Assembly: GCA_036946405.1 (NCBI GenBank)
Contig: JAQIJC010000001.1
Coordinates: forward strand, 3,299,501-3,363,500
Direction of reading: 5' to 3'
Source: Sphingomonas phyllosphaerae
GTDB taxonomy: Bacteria; Pseudomonadota; Alphaproteobacteria; Sphingomonadales; Sphingomonadaceae
DNA: 64,000 bases
Part shown: in pieces, positions 16,361 through 25,421 of the stretch
How positions within the stretch are numbered: the first letter of the stretch is position 1
Layout: each line of letters begins with the position of its first letter
The notes under the pieces: generated by a model
Seen by the model: the letters and a program-made list of their open reading frames with translations, nothing else
Told to the model about the DNA's origin: nothing
Database searches by the model: none
Translations under genes and position numbers: made by a program

Positions 16361-18193
16361 TCAGAACGCCGACCAGTCGTCCTCGCTCGCCTTCAGCGCG
16401 GTGTTGCCGATCGTGCGCGCGACGGGACGCGCCGGTGCGGTGATGTGGCGCGCGCGCGGCGCATTCACCGGCGTCGGCTTCGAACGCACCGCCGGTTCGT
16501 CGACCGTGAAGATCGCCACCGCCCCCGCCAGTTGTTCCGACTCGCGCGCCAGCAGGTTCGCGGCCGCCGTCGATTCCTCGACCATCGCGGCGTTCTGCTG
16601 CGTCACCCCGTCCATCTCGCTGATCGCGATATTGACCTGCCCCAGGCTCTCGGCCTGATGGTCCGACGCGCGCGCGATCGTCGCCATGACGTCGCTGACG
16701 CTGCCGACGCGATCAATGATCCGCTCCAGCGCCTGCCCGGTCTCGTCGACCAGTTCGACCCCCGATTTGACGTGGTGGATCGCTGACATGATCCGCGTCT
16801 TCACATCGGCAGCGGCATCGGCGGAGCGCTGCGCCAGCGCGCGCACCTCGCTGGCGACGACGGCGAAGCCCTTGCCTGCCTCGCCCGCGCGCGCCGCCTC
16901 GACGCCCGCATTGAGCGCGAGCAGATTGGTCTGGAACGCGATGCCGTCGATCACGCTGATGATGTCGGCGATCTCGCGGCTCGCCTGATCGATCCCGTTC
17001 ATCGCCGCCACCGACTTGCGGACGACCTCCCCGCCCTGCTGCGCGGCGTTGCGCGCCTCGGCCATCGCCTTGTTGGCGTCGGCGGCGTTGGTCGCACCCT
17101 CGCGCACCGTGCCGGTGATCTCGTCCATCGCCGCGGCGGTCTCGCGCAAGGACGCCGCCTGCTGCTCGCTGCGCGACGACAGATCGCGCGCCGACTGGCT
17201 GATCTCCTCGGCGTTCTGCTTGATCGTCTCGACGCTGCGCCGCACGTTGCACGTCAGGTCGGACAGCTTGCCGACCGCGCCGTTGAAATCCTTCGACAGC
17301 ACCGCATAGGAACCCGGCAGCGCCGCCAGCCGCACGGTCAGGTCCGCCTCCGACAGGCGGTGCAATCCGTCGCCGATCGTGCGCATCGCCAGCTCACGCT
17401 CCTGATCGGCGGTCAGCTTGGCCTGTGCGGCATCACGGAACACCAGCACCGCTCGCGCCATGTCGCCCAGTTCGTCGCCGCGCGCCGTATCCGGCACGTC
17501 GATCGCGCTCTTGCCCGCGGCGAGATCGGCCATGCGGCGGGTCAGCGCGCTGACCGGCCGCGCGATGCTACGGCTCAAGGCGGTCTGCAACAGCACCGCG
17601 ATCCCGATCAGCGCGATCCCGCCCAGCACCAGCGCGATTGTCGCGGTGGTCAGCGCCTGCGCCTGCTCCGCGGCATTCTCGTCGATGGCGGCGGTTTCCT
17701 GATCGCGCAGGTCGCGCAGCGGCAGCACGATCGCGCTGGTCAGCACCTTCTTGCCGGCGTCGCGCACCGCCTGTTCGGCGGCCTCGCGCTGCCCGGCCTT
17801 CACCATCGCCACCAGCCGGTTGCTCCAGTCGCGCCGCCATTTGGCGGTCTGTTCGCGCGAGGTGAGTACCAGCGCACGCTGCGCCGGGCTGGTCAGCATC
17901 TGTTCGAGCGCGACCGTCGTCTGGTCATATTCCGCCCGCGCTTCGTTGTACGACTTCAGATACGTCGGATCGGCCGTCACCAGATAGCCGCGCAACTGGC
18001 TGTTCTCGCGCAGGATCGACGTCTCGAGCGTCAGTGCCTTGGCGAAGACCTCCTGGCTGTGGTTGTTGCTCGCGGTCGCCGATCGGATCATCCAGATATT
18101 GGCGAAGAAGACGACCATCATGATCGCCGCCGAGGCATTGATGACGAGGAAGGAGAAACCCAGCTTCCTCGGTATGCTCAAAGTCTTGAACAT
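16361..18193 (-). CDS. methyl-accepting chemotaxis protein
   Basis: A 610-residue transducer. An N-terminal membrane helix (about residues 10-32) is followed by a helical periplasmic sensor of CHASE3/four-helix type (ENSQLRGYLVTADPTYLKSY), a second membrane helix near 185-205, a HAMP domain (RSIARPVSALTRRMADLAAG) and the signalling hairpin with the invariant tip around IDGIAFQTNLLALNAGVEAA. The last residues, EDDWSAF, fit the xWxxF tethering pentapeptide that recruits CheR/CheB to some receptors. The chemotaxis operon starts about 1.4 kb away on the other strand, so this is a likely partner. The ligand is unknown. Confidence 0.95.
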   Translation of the reverse strand: MFKTLSIPRKLGFSFLVINASAAIMMVVFFANIWMIRSATASNNHSQEVFAKALTLETSILRENSQLRGYLVTADPTYLKSYNEARAEYDQTTVALEQMLTSPAQRALVLTSREQTAKWRRDWSNRLVAMVKAGQREAAEQAVRDAGKKVLTSAIVLPLRDLRDQETAAIDENAAEQAQALTTATIALVLGGIALIGIAVLLQTALSRSIARPVSALTRRMADLAAGKSAIDVPDTARGDELGDMARAVLVFRDAAQAKLTADQERELAMRTIGDGLHRLSEADLTVRLAALPGSYAVLSKDFNGAVGKLSDLTCNVRRSVETIKQNAEEISQSARDLSSRSEQQAASLRETAAAMDEITGTVREGATNAADANKAMAEARNAAQQGGEVVRKSVAAMNGIDQASREIADIISVIDGIAFQTNLLALNAGVEAARAGEAGKGFAVVASEVRALAQRSADAAADVKTRIMSAIHHVKSGVELVDETGQALERIIDRVGSVSDVMATIARASDHQAESLGQVNIAISEMDGVTQQNAAMVEESTAAANLLARESEQLAGAVAIFTVDEPAVRSKPTPVNAPRARHITAPARPVARTIGNTALKASEDDWSAF

Positions 18194-18275
18194 CTCTGTT
18201 CTTTCTGCCGCGCGGGCTTGTATGTACGTTCTGCGTCTATCGCCAGTTAGTTAAACATGGATAAAGGCGCGATTT

Positions 18276-19304
18276 TTACCCGATCCAGTCGATCCACGCG
18301 CCATAGGGATGGCAGGTCGCGAGCACGCGGGTGTCGCCGCCCGGCCAGCAGCTGAGCCGCAGCTCAACGGCGCTGCGCGTCGCGTCCCATTCGAACGCGA
18401 TCCGCGCCAGCGGTCGATCGGCGTCGGCCCGTGCGCCCGCGTCGGCGATGCAGCGCTCCAGCGAGGCGCGCGCCGCCGCGTCGACATATTGCGCCATCAT
18501 CGAATGGAAGATCACGCGCCACCGTCCTGCAGGCTGCGGCGCGGCCAGCCGGTGCGCCAGCCACGTCGTGGCGTCGGCGCGGGCGACCCGCGGCGGATGC
18601 TGCCGCGCGACCGCCAACGCCGCCGCAAGCCGCGCCGCGCGCGCCGGCTGGTCGGCGAAGACATAGGCCATCAACCGCTCGCAGGTCGCCGGATCATGCG
18701 GATCGAGCGGGTCGAGGTCGACTCCCTCGGCCGCCACGACGTCGACCGCGCGATCGGGTGCCGCCGCGCCGCGCCACTCGGGCGCGATCCGCACCGGCGA
18801 ATCGGCCGGTCCCGCGCCGACGCCGCCCAGATCGTAACGATAGCGTGCGAGGTTGAGGTTCAATCCGGCGCTGGAGCCCAGCTCGATCAATTCGACGGGT
18901 AGCGCCGCTCGCCCGACCACCTCCATCAACGCGCCCAGGATCGCGCCGGCGCGCCCGACTTCGTTGGTCTGCGGCATGTCGCGCAGCCAGCGCGCGATGA
19001 AGGCGTCATGCGCCAGCAACGCCGCGCGCACCGCACCGTCGAAATCGCGATGGGCGCCGCGATACAATGCGCCGAGCACCGGCGGCGTATTTCGCCGCGC
19101 CAGCGCATGCAGCGCCGCGTTCAACCGCATCGCCACCGCCGCCGCCGCCGGATCCCCCGGCCAATCCGCGAGCAGCGCGCGGGTCAGCGGCGCAGAGGCC
19201 AGCTGCCGCGCGGCGGCGGCCAGCACCTCGGCCACGAACGGTGATCCGATCGCGCGCATCACCGCCGACTGGCGCAGCAATTCGCCCGATCGATCCTCCG
19301 GCAT
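18276..19304 (-). CDS. DUF2332 domain-containing protein
   Basis: A 342-residue cytoplasmic protein of the DUF2332 family, whose function is unknown. The ATG at 19304 has TAAGGA five bases upstream and starts MPEDRSGELLRQSAVMRAIGSP, as family members do; the frame continues to an ATG at 19379 with no ribosome site. VELIELGSSAGLNLNLARYRY resembles the glycine-rich loop of SAM-binding folds, and the C-terminus RIAFEWDATRSAVELRLSCWPGGDTRVLATCHPYG is a family signature. It sits between the MCP and the che operon but nothing in its sequence ties it to chemotaxis. Confidence 0.85.
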   Translation of the reverse strand: MPEDRSGELLRQSAVMRAIGSPFVAEVLAAAARQLASAPLTRALLADWPGDPAAAAVAMRLNAALHALARRNTPPVLGALYRGAHRDFDGAVRAALLAHDAFIARWLRDMPQTNEVGRAGAILGALMEVVGRAALPVELIELGSSAGLNLNLARYRYDLGGVGAGPADSPVRIAPEWRGAAAPDRAVDVVAAEGVDLDPLDPHDPATCERLMAYVFADQPARAARLAAALAVARQHPPRVARADATTWLAHRLAAPQPAGRWRVIFHSMMAQYVDAAARASLERCIADAGARADADRPLARIAFEWDATRSAVELRLSCWPGGDTRVLATCHPYGAWIDWIG

Positions 19305-19602
19305 CACCGTCCTTACCGACTGCAACAAACGAACCCCCGCCGGCACCGTCGCCGTTCCACGATCAGCCATGCAAGTCATTGGTTGTGATCGTATTAACCG
19401 CCGAACTCTTGTCAGCTACTTTGCCGCGCTCCGGCACGTTTAACGTCATCTTAGGAGAGATCGGGCAGATCGGCCGCTGACGGTTCCTCGTCGGCGGATC
19501 AAGCGCGGGGGACCGACCTTTATTTGGGACGGGAGGGACGACCGTGATCGCACATCGCTTCGGCCTGCGCCGTACCCGCGTCATCTGACAGGAAAGTCCG
19601 CG
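19305..19602. other. intergenic region upstream of the che operon with a possible 14-codon leader ORF
   Basis: About 300 bp between the divergent DUF2332 gene and the che operon, so it should hold promoters for both. AT-richer stretches lie around 19380-19440. At 19544-19588 a GTG-initiated 14-codon frame (VIAHRFGLRRTRVI, stop TGA) is preceded by GGGAGGGA at good spacing and ends 14 bases before the STAS gene. It may be a leader peptide or chance. No clear sigma-28 site was found. Confidence 0.4.
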
Positions 19603-19866
19603 ATGTCGATCGTTCTCAGCTCCCGGTTGGATACCGCCGCGGCAGCCCCGCTGCGCCAGTCGCTGCAAAAGCTGGTCGAGGCTGCCGAGCCGATCGCGAT
19701 CGATGCCGGCGCGGTCGACCAGATCGGACAGGCGTGCCTTCAGGTGCTCGCCGCGGCGCGCGCCGCCGCGGTGTCGCGCGGGCTGTCGTGGCAGGTCGCC
19801 TTCCCCAGCGTCGCGATGGTCGAGGCCGGCGAACTCGCCGCGCTCGACGTCCTCACCGCCGCCTGA
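19603..19866 (+). CDS. STAS domain protein of the chemotaxis operon
   Basis: An 87-residue single-domain STAS protein, the fold of anti-sigma-factor antagonists, with CAGGAA upstream of its ATG. The region that normally reads D-S-S-G, with the regulatory serine, here reads VDQIGQACLQVLAAA, so the phosphorylatable residue is missing. This variant is common in chemotaxis operons, where STAS proteins sit ahead of cheA. It is the first gene of the operon, ending 31 bases before cheA. Its role in signalling is not established. Confidence 0.85.
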   Translation: MSIVLSSRLDTAAAAPLRQSLQKLVEAAEPIAIDAGAVDQIGQACLQVLAAARAAAVSRGLSWQVAFPSVAMVEAGELAALDVLTAA

Positions 19867-19897
19867 CCTCAAGACCTATTCGCGCAGGAGCCCGACC

Positions 19898-22087
19898 TTG
19901 GACCTCGATGCAATCCAGCAGATCTTCTTCCAGGAATGCGAAGAAGGTCTGGCCGGCATGGAAAGCGCCTTCGCCGCGCTTCGCGACCAGCAATATGACG
20001 GCGAGACGATCAACGGCATCTTCCGCGCGGTCCACTCGATCAAGGGCGGCGCGGGCGCGTTCGGGCACGAGCGGCTTCAGGCCTATACCCACCAATATGA
20101 GACGCTGCTCGACCTGTTGCGCAGCGAGTCGCTGGCGCTGACCCCGGCGCTGGTCGACCTGATCGTCGCCGCGTTCGACATGCTCGCCGATCATGTCGCC
20201 GCGGCACGCGACGGCGGCGACGCGCCAGACGATGCGGCGATGCTGGCGCGGCTGATCGCGGCGGCGAGCGGTGAAGCGGCGCCCGCGGCCGAGCCGGTGG
20301 CGACCGGAACGGTCGTCGACACCGCGCCGGCCGGCATCGGCGACGACTTCGACGATCTGATGGCGATGCTCGACGACGTCGGCGGCCCGGCCGCAGCGGC
20401 ACCCGCCGCTGACGGCGGCGAAGGAACCACGCCCGGATGGCTGCTGACCTTCCGCCCGCCCGCCAACGCGCTCGACAATGGCGGCGAGCCGCTGCTGTTG
20501 CTCCGCGAGTTGCTGCGGATGGGCGCGCAGGTCCTGTCGTGCGACGCCGACGCGCTGCCGCCGCTCGCGACCCTCGACCCCGAATGGTCGTATCTGGCGT
20601 GGCGGATCGCGGTGCCCGCGACGGTCGAGGAAGACGACATCCGTGGCGTCTTCGAATTCACCGACGGTTGCGCGCTGACGCTCGAGCGCGTCGCGGCGCT
20701 GCCGCCGGTGTCGCCGCCGACGATCGTCGTCGCCGCCGCGCCGGACCCGGCCCCCGCTCCCGCCCCGCAGCCGGCCGAGCCGGTCGCCCCGACGCCGGTG
20801 GCCGTGACGCCGCCGGTGGTCGCGCCGCCACCCCCGGCGCCCGCGCCTGCCGCCGTCGCGCCCGCTGCGCGCCCGGTCCCGGCCGCCCCGGCCGCGCCGC
20901 CGACCCCGGTGGCGCAGACGATCCGCGTCGATCTCGACAAGCTCGACCGGCTCGTGAACCTCGTCGGCGAACTCGTCATCACCCAGGCGATGCTTGCGCA
21001 GCGGCTGAGCGAGAACGACATGGCCGGCATCTCCGAGCTGACCGATCTCGATCACCTGACGCGCGAGCTACAGGAATCGACGATGGCGATCCGCGCGCAG
21101 CCGATGAAGACGGTGTTCAGCCGCGTGCCGCGCATCATCCGCGAGCTGGAGGGTGAAACCGGCAAGCGCGTCCGCCTCGACATCGAAGGCGAGATGACCG
21201 AGGTCGACAAGACCGTCGTTGAGCGGATCGGTGAGCCGTTGACCCACCTGATCCGTAACGCGGTCGACCACGGTCTCGAAACCACCGAGGAGCGCATCAA
21301 GGCGGGCAAGCCCGAAACCGGCGTCGTCACGCTGTCTGCCGCGCATCATTCGGGGCGCATCGTCATCACCGTCGCCGACGATGGCCGCGGGATCGATCGC
21401 ACGCGCGTCCGCGCCAAGGCGGTCGAGCGCGGGATCATCCTGCCCGACGCGGTGCTGAGCGATGAGGAAGTCGACAATCTGATCTTCGCGCCGGGCTTCT
21501 CGACCGCGGCGACCGTCTCGAACATCTCGGGGCGCGGCGTCGGCATGGACGTGGTGCGCAAGAACGTGCAGGCGCTCGGCGGGCGGATCGGCATCCACTC
21601 GCGCTTCGGATCGGGATCGAGCTTCTCGCTCAGCCTGCCGCTCACGCTGGCGGTGGTCGACGGGATGATCGTCACGGTCGGCGACCAGACGTTCGTCATC
21701 CCGCTCAGCCACATCGTCGAGAGCCTGCGCCCGTCCGATCGCGCGGTCACGGCGATCGGCATCAACGGCGCGGTGCTCGACGTGCGCGGCTCCTACGTGC
21801 CGATCTACCCGGTCGCCGAACAGCTCGGCATCGGCAGCGGCGAGCGCGATCCCGAAAAGGCGGTGCTGATCGTCGTCGAAGGCGATCAGGGTCAGGCCGC
21901 GCTGCTGGTCGACTCGATCCAGGATCAGCGACAGGTGGTCGTGAAGAGCCTCGAGGCCAATTATCAGGCGATCGACGGGCTGGCCGGTGCGACGATCCTC
22001 GGCGACGGGCGCGTCGCGCTCATCATCGACGTCGATGCGCTCACCTCGCAACGCGCGCGGCGCGGGCAGCTGGCGCACGCGGCGTGA
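19898..22087 (+). CDS. cheA: chemotaxis sensor histidine kinase CheA
   Basis: A 729-residue kinase that autophosphorylates on receptor control and passes phosphate to CheY and CheB. Start is TTG at 19898 with GCAGGAG seven bases upstream; it begins LDLDAIQQIFFQECEEGL. Domains: Hpt with His46 in AVHSIKGGAGAFG; a response-regulator-binding-like region (WLLTFRPPANALDNGGEP); a long Ala/Pro linker; the dimerization helices (RVDLDKLDRLVNLVGELVI); an HATPase with LTHLIRNAVDHGLE and DDGRGID; and the CheW-like C-terminus. The frame stays open upstream to 19703 only because it shadows the STAS gene. It overlaps cheR by 4 bp. Confidence 0.97.
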   Translation: MDLDAIQQIFFQECEEGLAGMESAFAALRDQQYDGETINGIFRAVHSIKGGAGAFGHERLQAYTHQYETLLDLLRSESLALTPALVDLIVAAFDMLADHVAAARDGGDAPDDAAMLARLIAAASGEAAPAAEPVATGTVVDTAPAGIGDDFDDLMAMLDDVGGPAAAAPAADGGEGTTPGWLLTFRPPANALDNGGEPLLLLRELLRMGAQVLSCDADALPPLATLDPEWSYLAWRIAVPATVEEDDIRGVFEFTDGCALTLERVAALPPVSPPTIVVAAAPDPAPAPAPQPAEPVAPTPVAVTPPVVAPPPPAPAPAAVAPAARPVPAAPAAPPTPVAQTIRVDLDKLDRLVNLVGELVITQAMLAQRLSENDMAGISELTDLDHLTRELQESTMAIRAQPMKTVFSRVPRIIRELEGETGKRVRLDIEGEMTEVDKTVVERIGEPLTHLIRNAVDHGLETTEERIKAGKPETGVVTLSAAHHSGRIVITVADDGRGIDRTRVRAKAVERGIILPDAVLSDEEVDNLIFAPGFSTAATVSNISGRGVGMDVVRKNVQALGGRIGIHSRFGSGSSFSLSLPLTLAVVDGMIVTVGDQTFVIPLSHIVESLRPSDRAVTAIGINGAVLDVRGSYVPIYPVAEQLGIGSGERDPEKAVLIVVEGDQGQAALLVDSIQDQRQVVVKSLEANYQAIDGLAGATILGDGRVALIIDVDALTSQRARRGQLAHAA

Positions 22088-22935
22088 GCGCCGCACTCCC
22101 GATCGCCGCGGCGAAGCGCGAGTTCGACTTCGCGCCCGCCGATCACCAGCGGATCGCGCGGATCGTCTACGACACACTCGGCATCCTGTTGCCGGACGGC
22201 AAGTCGCAGCTCGTCTATGGCCGCGTCGCGCCGCGCGTGCGCGCCTGCGGGCTGACCAGCGTCTCGGCCTATCTCAAGGTGATCGAGAATGACGAGGAAG
22301 AGCGCAACCGGATGCTGGATGCGCTGACCACCAATCACACCAGCTTTTTTCGCGAGGCGCATCATTTCGACGATTTCGTCGAGCGGCTGTGGCCGACGCT
22401 GTCGCAGCGGCTCGCCAATGGCGGGCGCGTCCGGCTGTGGTCGGCGGCCTGCTCCAGCGGCGAGGAGCCCTATACCTGGCTGATGGCCGCGCTCGGTCAT
22501 GATCGTTCGGCGGCGCAACGGTTGCTGAAGGGCGATCTGCGGATGCTCGCCACCGACGTGTCGCCCAGCGTGCTGGAGACGGCGCGGGCCGGCCGTTATT
22601 CCGCCGACACGTTGCGCACCGTGCCGCCCAAGCTCCGCGCGACCTGGGTCGACGACCGGCTGACGGTCGACCCGGCGCTTCGCGAGGCGATCTCGTTCCG
22701 GCCGCTCAATCTGCTCGGTGCGTGGCCGATGAAGGGGCGTTTCGACGCGATCTGCTGTCGCAACGTCATGATCTATTTCGACGAACCAACGAAGGCCAAG
22801 CTGCAGTCACGGCTGGCCGATCATCTGGAGACCGGGGGGATGCTCTACATCGGCCATTCGGAGCGCCTCGCGCCCGAGATTGCCTCGCGGTTCGAATGCG
22901 TCGGCCGCACCGCTTATCTGAAGGTGCGCGCATGA
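22084..22935 (+). CDS. cheR: chemotaxis protein methyltransferase CheR
   Basis: A 283-residue SAM-dependent methyltransferase that methylates receptor glutamates. The GTG start overlaps the cheA stop (GTGA). N-terminal helical domain, then TTNHTSFFREAHHF, the SAM-binding RLWSAACSSGEEPYTWLM, and FDAICCRNVMIYFD, all diagnostic of CheR. The C-terminus LADHLETGGMLYIGHSERL is conserved. The MCP at 16361-18193 ends with a candidate CheR-binding pentapeptide. Confidence 0.97.
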   Translation: MSAALPIAAAKREFDFAPADHQRIARIVYDTLGILLPDGKSQLVYGRVAPRVRACGLTSVSAYLKVIENDEEERNRMLDALTTNHTSFFREAHHFDDFVERLWPTLSQRLANGGRVRLWSAACSSGEEPYTWLMAALGHDRSAAQRLLKGDLRMLATDVSPSVLETARAGRYSADTLRTVPPKLRATWVDDRLTVDPALREAISFRPLNLLGAWPMKGRFDAICCRNVMIYFDEPTKAKLQSRLADHLETGGMLYIGHSERLAPEIASRFECVGRTAYLKVRA

Positions 22936-23957
22936 GCGTCCGAACGCTTGTCGTCGACGATTCGCTGACCATGCAGGCGCTGATCCAGCGCACGCTCGCC
23001 AGCGATCCGCACATTCAGGTCGTCGGCACCGCGTCGAGCGCCGAGGAAGCGCGCGCGCGCATCAAGGAGCTCGATCCCGACGTGGTGACGCTCGATATCG
23101 AGATGCCGGGCATGAACGGCCTCGACTTCCTCGAACGGCTGATGCGGCTGCGCCCGACCCCGGTCGTCATGCTGTCGACGCTGACCTCCGAAGGCGCCGA
23201 CGCCAGCATCGCCGCGCTTGAACTCGGCGCGTTCGAATGTTTCGACAAGCTGGCGCTGCGCCGCCCCGAAGAGGCGATCCGGCTGCCCGCGCTGGTGCGC
23301 GCCGCCTCCGGGTCGCGCGGACGCAGCGCCGCGGCCGCGCCGCGCGCCGCGGAACCCGTGCCGCAGGCCGATTACGTTCCGCGCGATCAATCGATGATCG
23401 CGGTCGGTGCGTCGACCGGCGGCGTCGAGGCGCTGATCGAGCTGCTGTCCGGCTTCCCGGCCAATTGCCCGCCGACCGTGATCGTGCAGCACATGCCGCC
23501 CAGCTTCACCGCCAGCTTCGCCGCGCGGCTCGACCGGCTGTGCAAACCGAGCGTCGAGGAAGCGCGCGCCGGCGCGGTGCTGCGCCCCGGCAAGGTCTAT
23601 CTGGCGCCCGGCGGCGATCAGCATCTCGAGATCGCCGGCCCGGCGACGCGCCGCTACTGCCGCTTGCTCGCCGGCCCGAAGGCCAGCGGACATCAGCCGT
23701 CGGTGGACGTGCTGTTCCACTCGGTCGCGCGGATCGCCGGCGGCGATGCGGTCGGTGCGATCCTGACCGGCATGGGCGCGGACGGTGCCGAGGGGATGCT
23801 GGCGATGCGTCAGGCCGGGTCCGTGACGATCGGGCAGGATGAATCGTCCAGCGTCGTCTACGGGATGCCCGCGGTCGCGCATCGCATCGGCGCGGTCGTG
23901 CAACAGATGCCGCTGCGCCGGATCGCCGCCCGGCTACTTCAGGAGTGTCGTGCATGA
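22932..23957 (+). CDS. cheB: chemotaxis response regulator protein-glutamate methylesterase CheB
   Basis: A 341-residue two-domain enzyme that demethylates or deamidates receptors. ATG at 22932 overlaps the cheR stop (ATGA). The receiver domain has VVDDSLTMQ and the phospho-acceptor aspartate in VVTLDIEMPGMNGLDF. The esterase domain carries the complete triad region: Ser161 in VGASTGGVEALIELL, histidine in VIVQHMPPSF and aspartate in TGMGADGAEGM. It is the active counterpart of the CheB-like gene at 25422. Confidence 0.97.
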   Translation: MSVRTLVVDDSLTMQALIQRTLASDPHIQVVGTASSAEEARARIKELDPDVVTLDIEMPGMNGLDFLERLMRLRPTPVVMLSTLTSEGADASIAALELGAFECFDKLALRRPEEAIRLPALVRAASGSRGRSAAAAPRAAEPVPQADYVPRDQSMIAVGASTGGVEALIELLSGFPANCPPTVIVQHMPPSFTASFAARLDRLCKPSVEEARAGAVLRPGKVYLAPGGDQHLEIAGPATRRYCRLLAGPKASGHQPSVDVLFHSVARIAGGDAVGAILTGMGADGAEGMLAMRQAGSVTIGQDESSSVVYGMPAVAHRIGAVVQQMPLRRIAARLLQECRA

Positions 23958-24514
23958 CGGGGCTCGCGCTCCGCGACGGACTGCGCCGGGTCACCGTGGC
24001 GCAGGGCGAGACGCGCGTCAGCGACGAAACCGACGTGGTGCTCACCACGGTGCTTGGCAGCTGTATCGCGGCATGTTTTTACGATCCGGTCGCCAGGGTA
24101 GGAGGTATTAACCACTACCTGTTAGCGGAAGGCCATGCCTCCGATCCCGCCTCGATGCAGCGCTACGGCGTCTATGCGATGGAAGTGCTCATCAACGCCA
24201 TGCTGGCGATGGGCGGGGCACGGTCGCGGCTCAAGGCGCGGATCTTCGGCGGCGCGACGATGCGCACCGGCTTTCGCGACATCGGCGGCGACAACATCGC
24301 GTTCGCGCGGCGGTTCCTGCGCGACGAGCGCATCCCGCTGGTCGGCGAGGATGTCGGCGGCAACGGCGCGCGGCGGGTCGAATTCCGCCCTGCGGTGGGG
24401 CTCGCCCGGTGCCGCGTCGTGACCGAACAGGCGATCGCGGCGCCGGTGATCCGCCCGCGTCCCGCCCCGCCGCCCCCCCCGCCCGCGTCGCTCGGCGACG
24501 TCGAATTCTTCTGA
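23954..24514 (+). CDS. cheD: chemoreceptor glutamine deamidase CheD
   Basis: A 186-residue CheD. The catalytic cysteine and histidine sit in TTVLGSCIAACFYDPVARVG and GINHYLL; ARIFGGATMRTGFRDIGGDN is a further family block. The ATG at 23954 overlaps the cheB stop as elsewhere in this operon, with AGGAG eight bases upstream; a GTG at 23945 is an alternative. The C-terminus is a proline run followed by GDVEFF. Confidence 0.95.
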   Translation: MTGLALRDGLRRVTVAQGETRVSDETDVVLTTVLGSCIAACFYDPVARVGGINHYLLAEGHASDPASMQRYGVYAMEVLINAMLAMGGARSRLKARIFGGATMRTGFRDIGGDNIAFARRFLRDERIPLVGEDVGGNGARRVEFRPAVGLARCRVVTEQAIAAPVIRPRPAPPPPPPASLGDVEFF

Positions 24515-24548
24515 TCCCGCCCCGAATTCTGCCCAGGAGCCGTTACCC

Positions 24549-24923
24549 GTGACCAAGACGATCATGACCGTGGATGACTCGCCCAGCATGAGAATGCTGT
24601 TGCGCGCCGCGCTGACCGACCTCGGCTATCACGTCGTCGAGGCCGAGGACGGCGTCCATGCGCTGGAAACGCTCGCCAGCTTCGACGAGGAGGACGAGCC
24701 CGACCTGCTCATCACCGACATCAACATGCCGCGCATGGACGGGTTCGGGCTGATCGAGAACGTGCGCGCCGACGGCCGCCGCACGCTGCCGATCCTGGTG
24801 CTGACCACCGAAAGCTCCGACGAGAAGAAGCAGCGCGCGCGTCAGGCCGGCGCCACCGGCTGGATCGTCAAGCCCTTCCACCCCGAAAAGCTCGCCGCCG
24901 CGATCCGGCGCGTGCTGCACTGA
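24549..24923 (+). CDS. cheY: chemotaxis response regulator CheY
   Basis: A 124-residue single receiver domain starting with GTG, CAGGAG upstream. It has the acidic pocket (TVDDSPSMR), the phospho-acceptor Asp in DLLITDINMPRMDGFG, the conserved TTESS threonine and the Lys of WIVKPFHPEKL. It is expected to carry the CheA signal to the flagellar motor; no flagellar gene is in the window. Confidence 0.94.
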   Translation: MTKTIMTVDDSPSMRMLLRAALTDLGYHVVEAEDGVHALETLASFDEEDEPDLLITDINMPRMDGFGLIENVRADGRRTLPILVLTTESSDEKKQRARQAGATGWIVKPFHPEKLAAAIRRVLH

Positions 24924-24943
24924 TGTCACAAGGAACGAACCCC

Positions 24944-25384
24944 ATGTCCCGTCAGCTCATCACCTTCCAGCTCGGCGATCAGTATCTGGGCGTCGACATC
25001 ATGGCGATCCGCGAAATCCGCGCCTGGTCGCCCGCAACCCCGCTCCCGAACGTGCCCAGCCACGTCCGCGGGGTGGTAAATTTGCGTGGTGTTGTGCTCC
25101 CGGTGCTCGATCTGCGTCACCGGCTCGGCTGGGGCATGACCGACCCGACTGCGCGCCACGTCATCATCGTCGTGCGGATCGGCGAGCAATTACAGGGCAT
25201 TATCGTCGACGCGGTCAACGATATCGTCACGGTCCAGACCGAGGACATGCAACCGCTCCCCGACATGGGCGACACCGCCGCCCAACAATTCCTCGACGGC
25301 CTCGCGACGATCGATCAGCGGCTGATCCTCGTGCTCGCGCTCGAGCGGCTGGTGGAGCGGGCTGCGATGGCGGATGCCGCCTGA
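24944..25384 (+). CDS. cheW: chemotaxis coupling protein CheW
   Basis: A 146-residue CheW adaptor linking receptors to CheA. The ATG at 24944 has AAGGA nine bases upstream and is preferred over an ATG at 24923 that overlaps cheY. Characteristic residues are FQLGDQYLGVDIMAIREIR, PSHVRGVVNLRGVVLPVLDL and IIVDAVNDIVTV. Confidence 0.95.
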   Translation: MSRQLITFQLGDQYLGVDIMAIREIRAWSPATPLPNVPSHVRGVVNLRGVVLPVLDLRHRLGWGMTDPTARHVIIVVRIGEQLQGIIVDAVNDIVTVQTEDMQPLPDMGDTAAQQFLDGLATIDQRLILVLALERLVERAAMADAA

Positions 25385-25421
25385 AAACGAATAGTTAATG
25401 CGCGTAAGGTAGGACTGGGTC

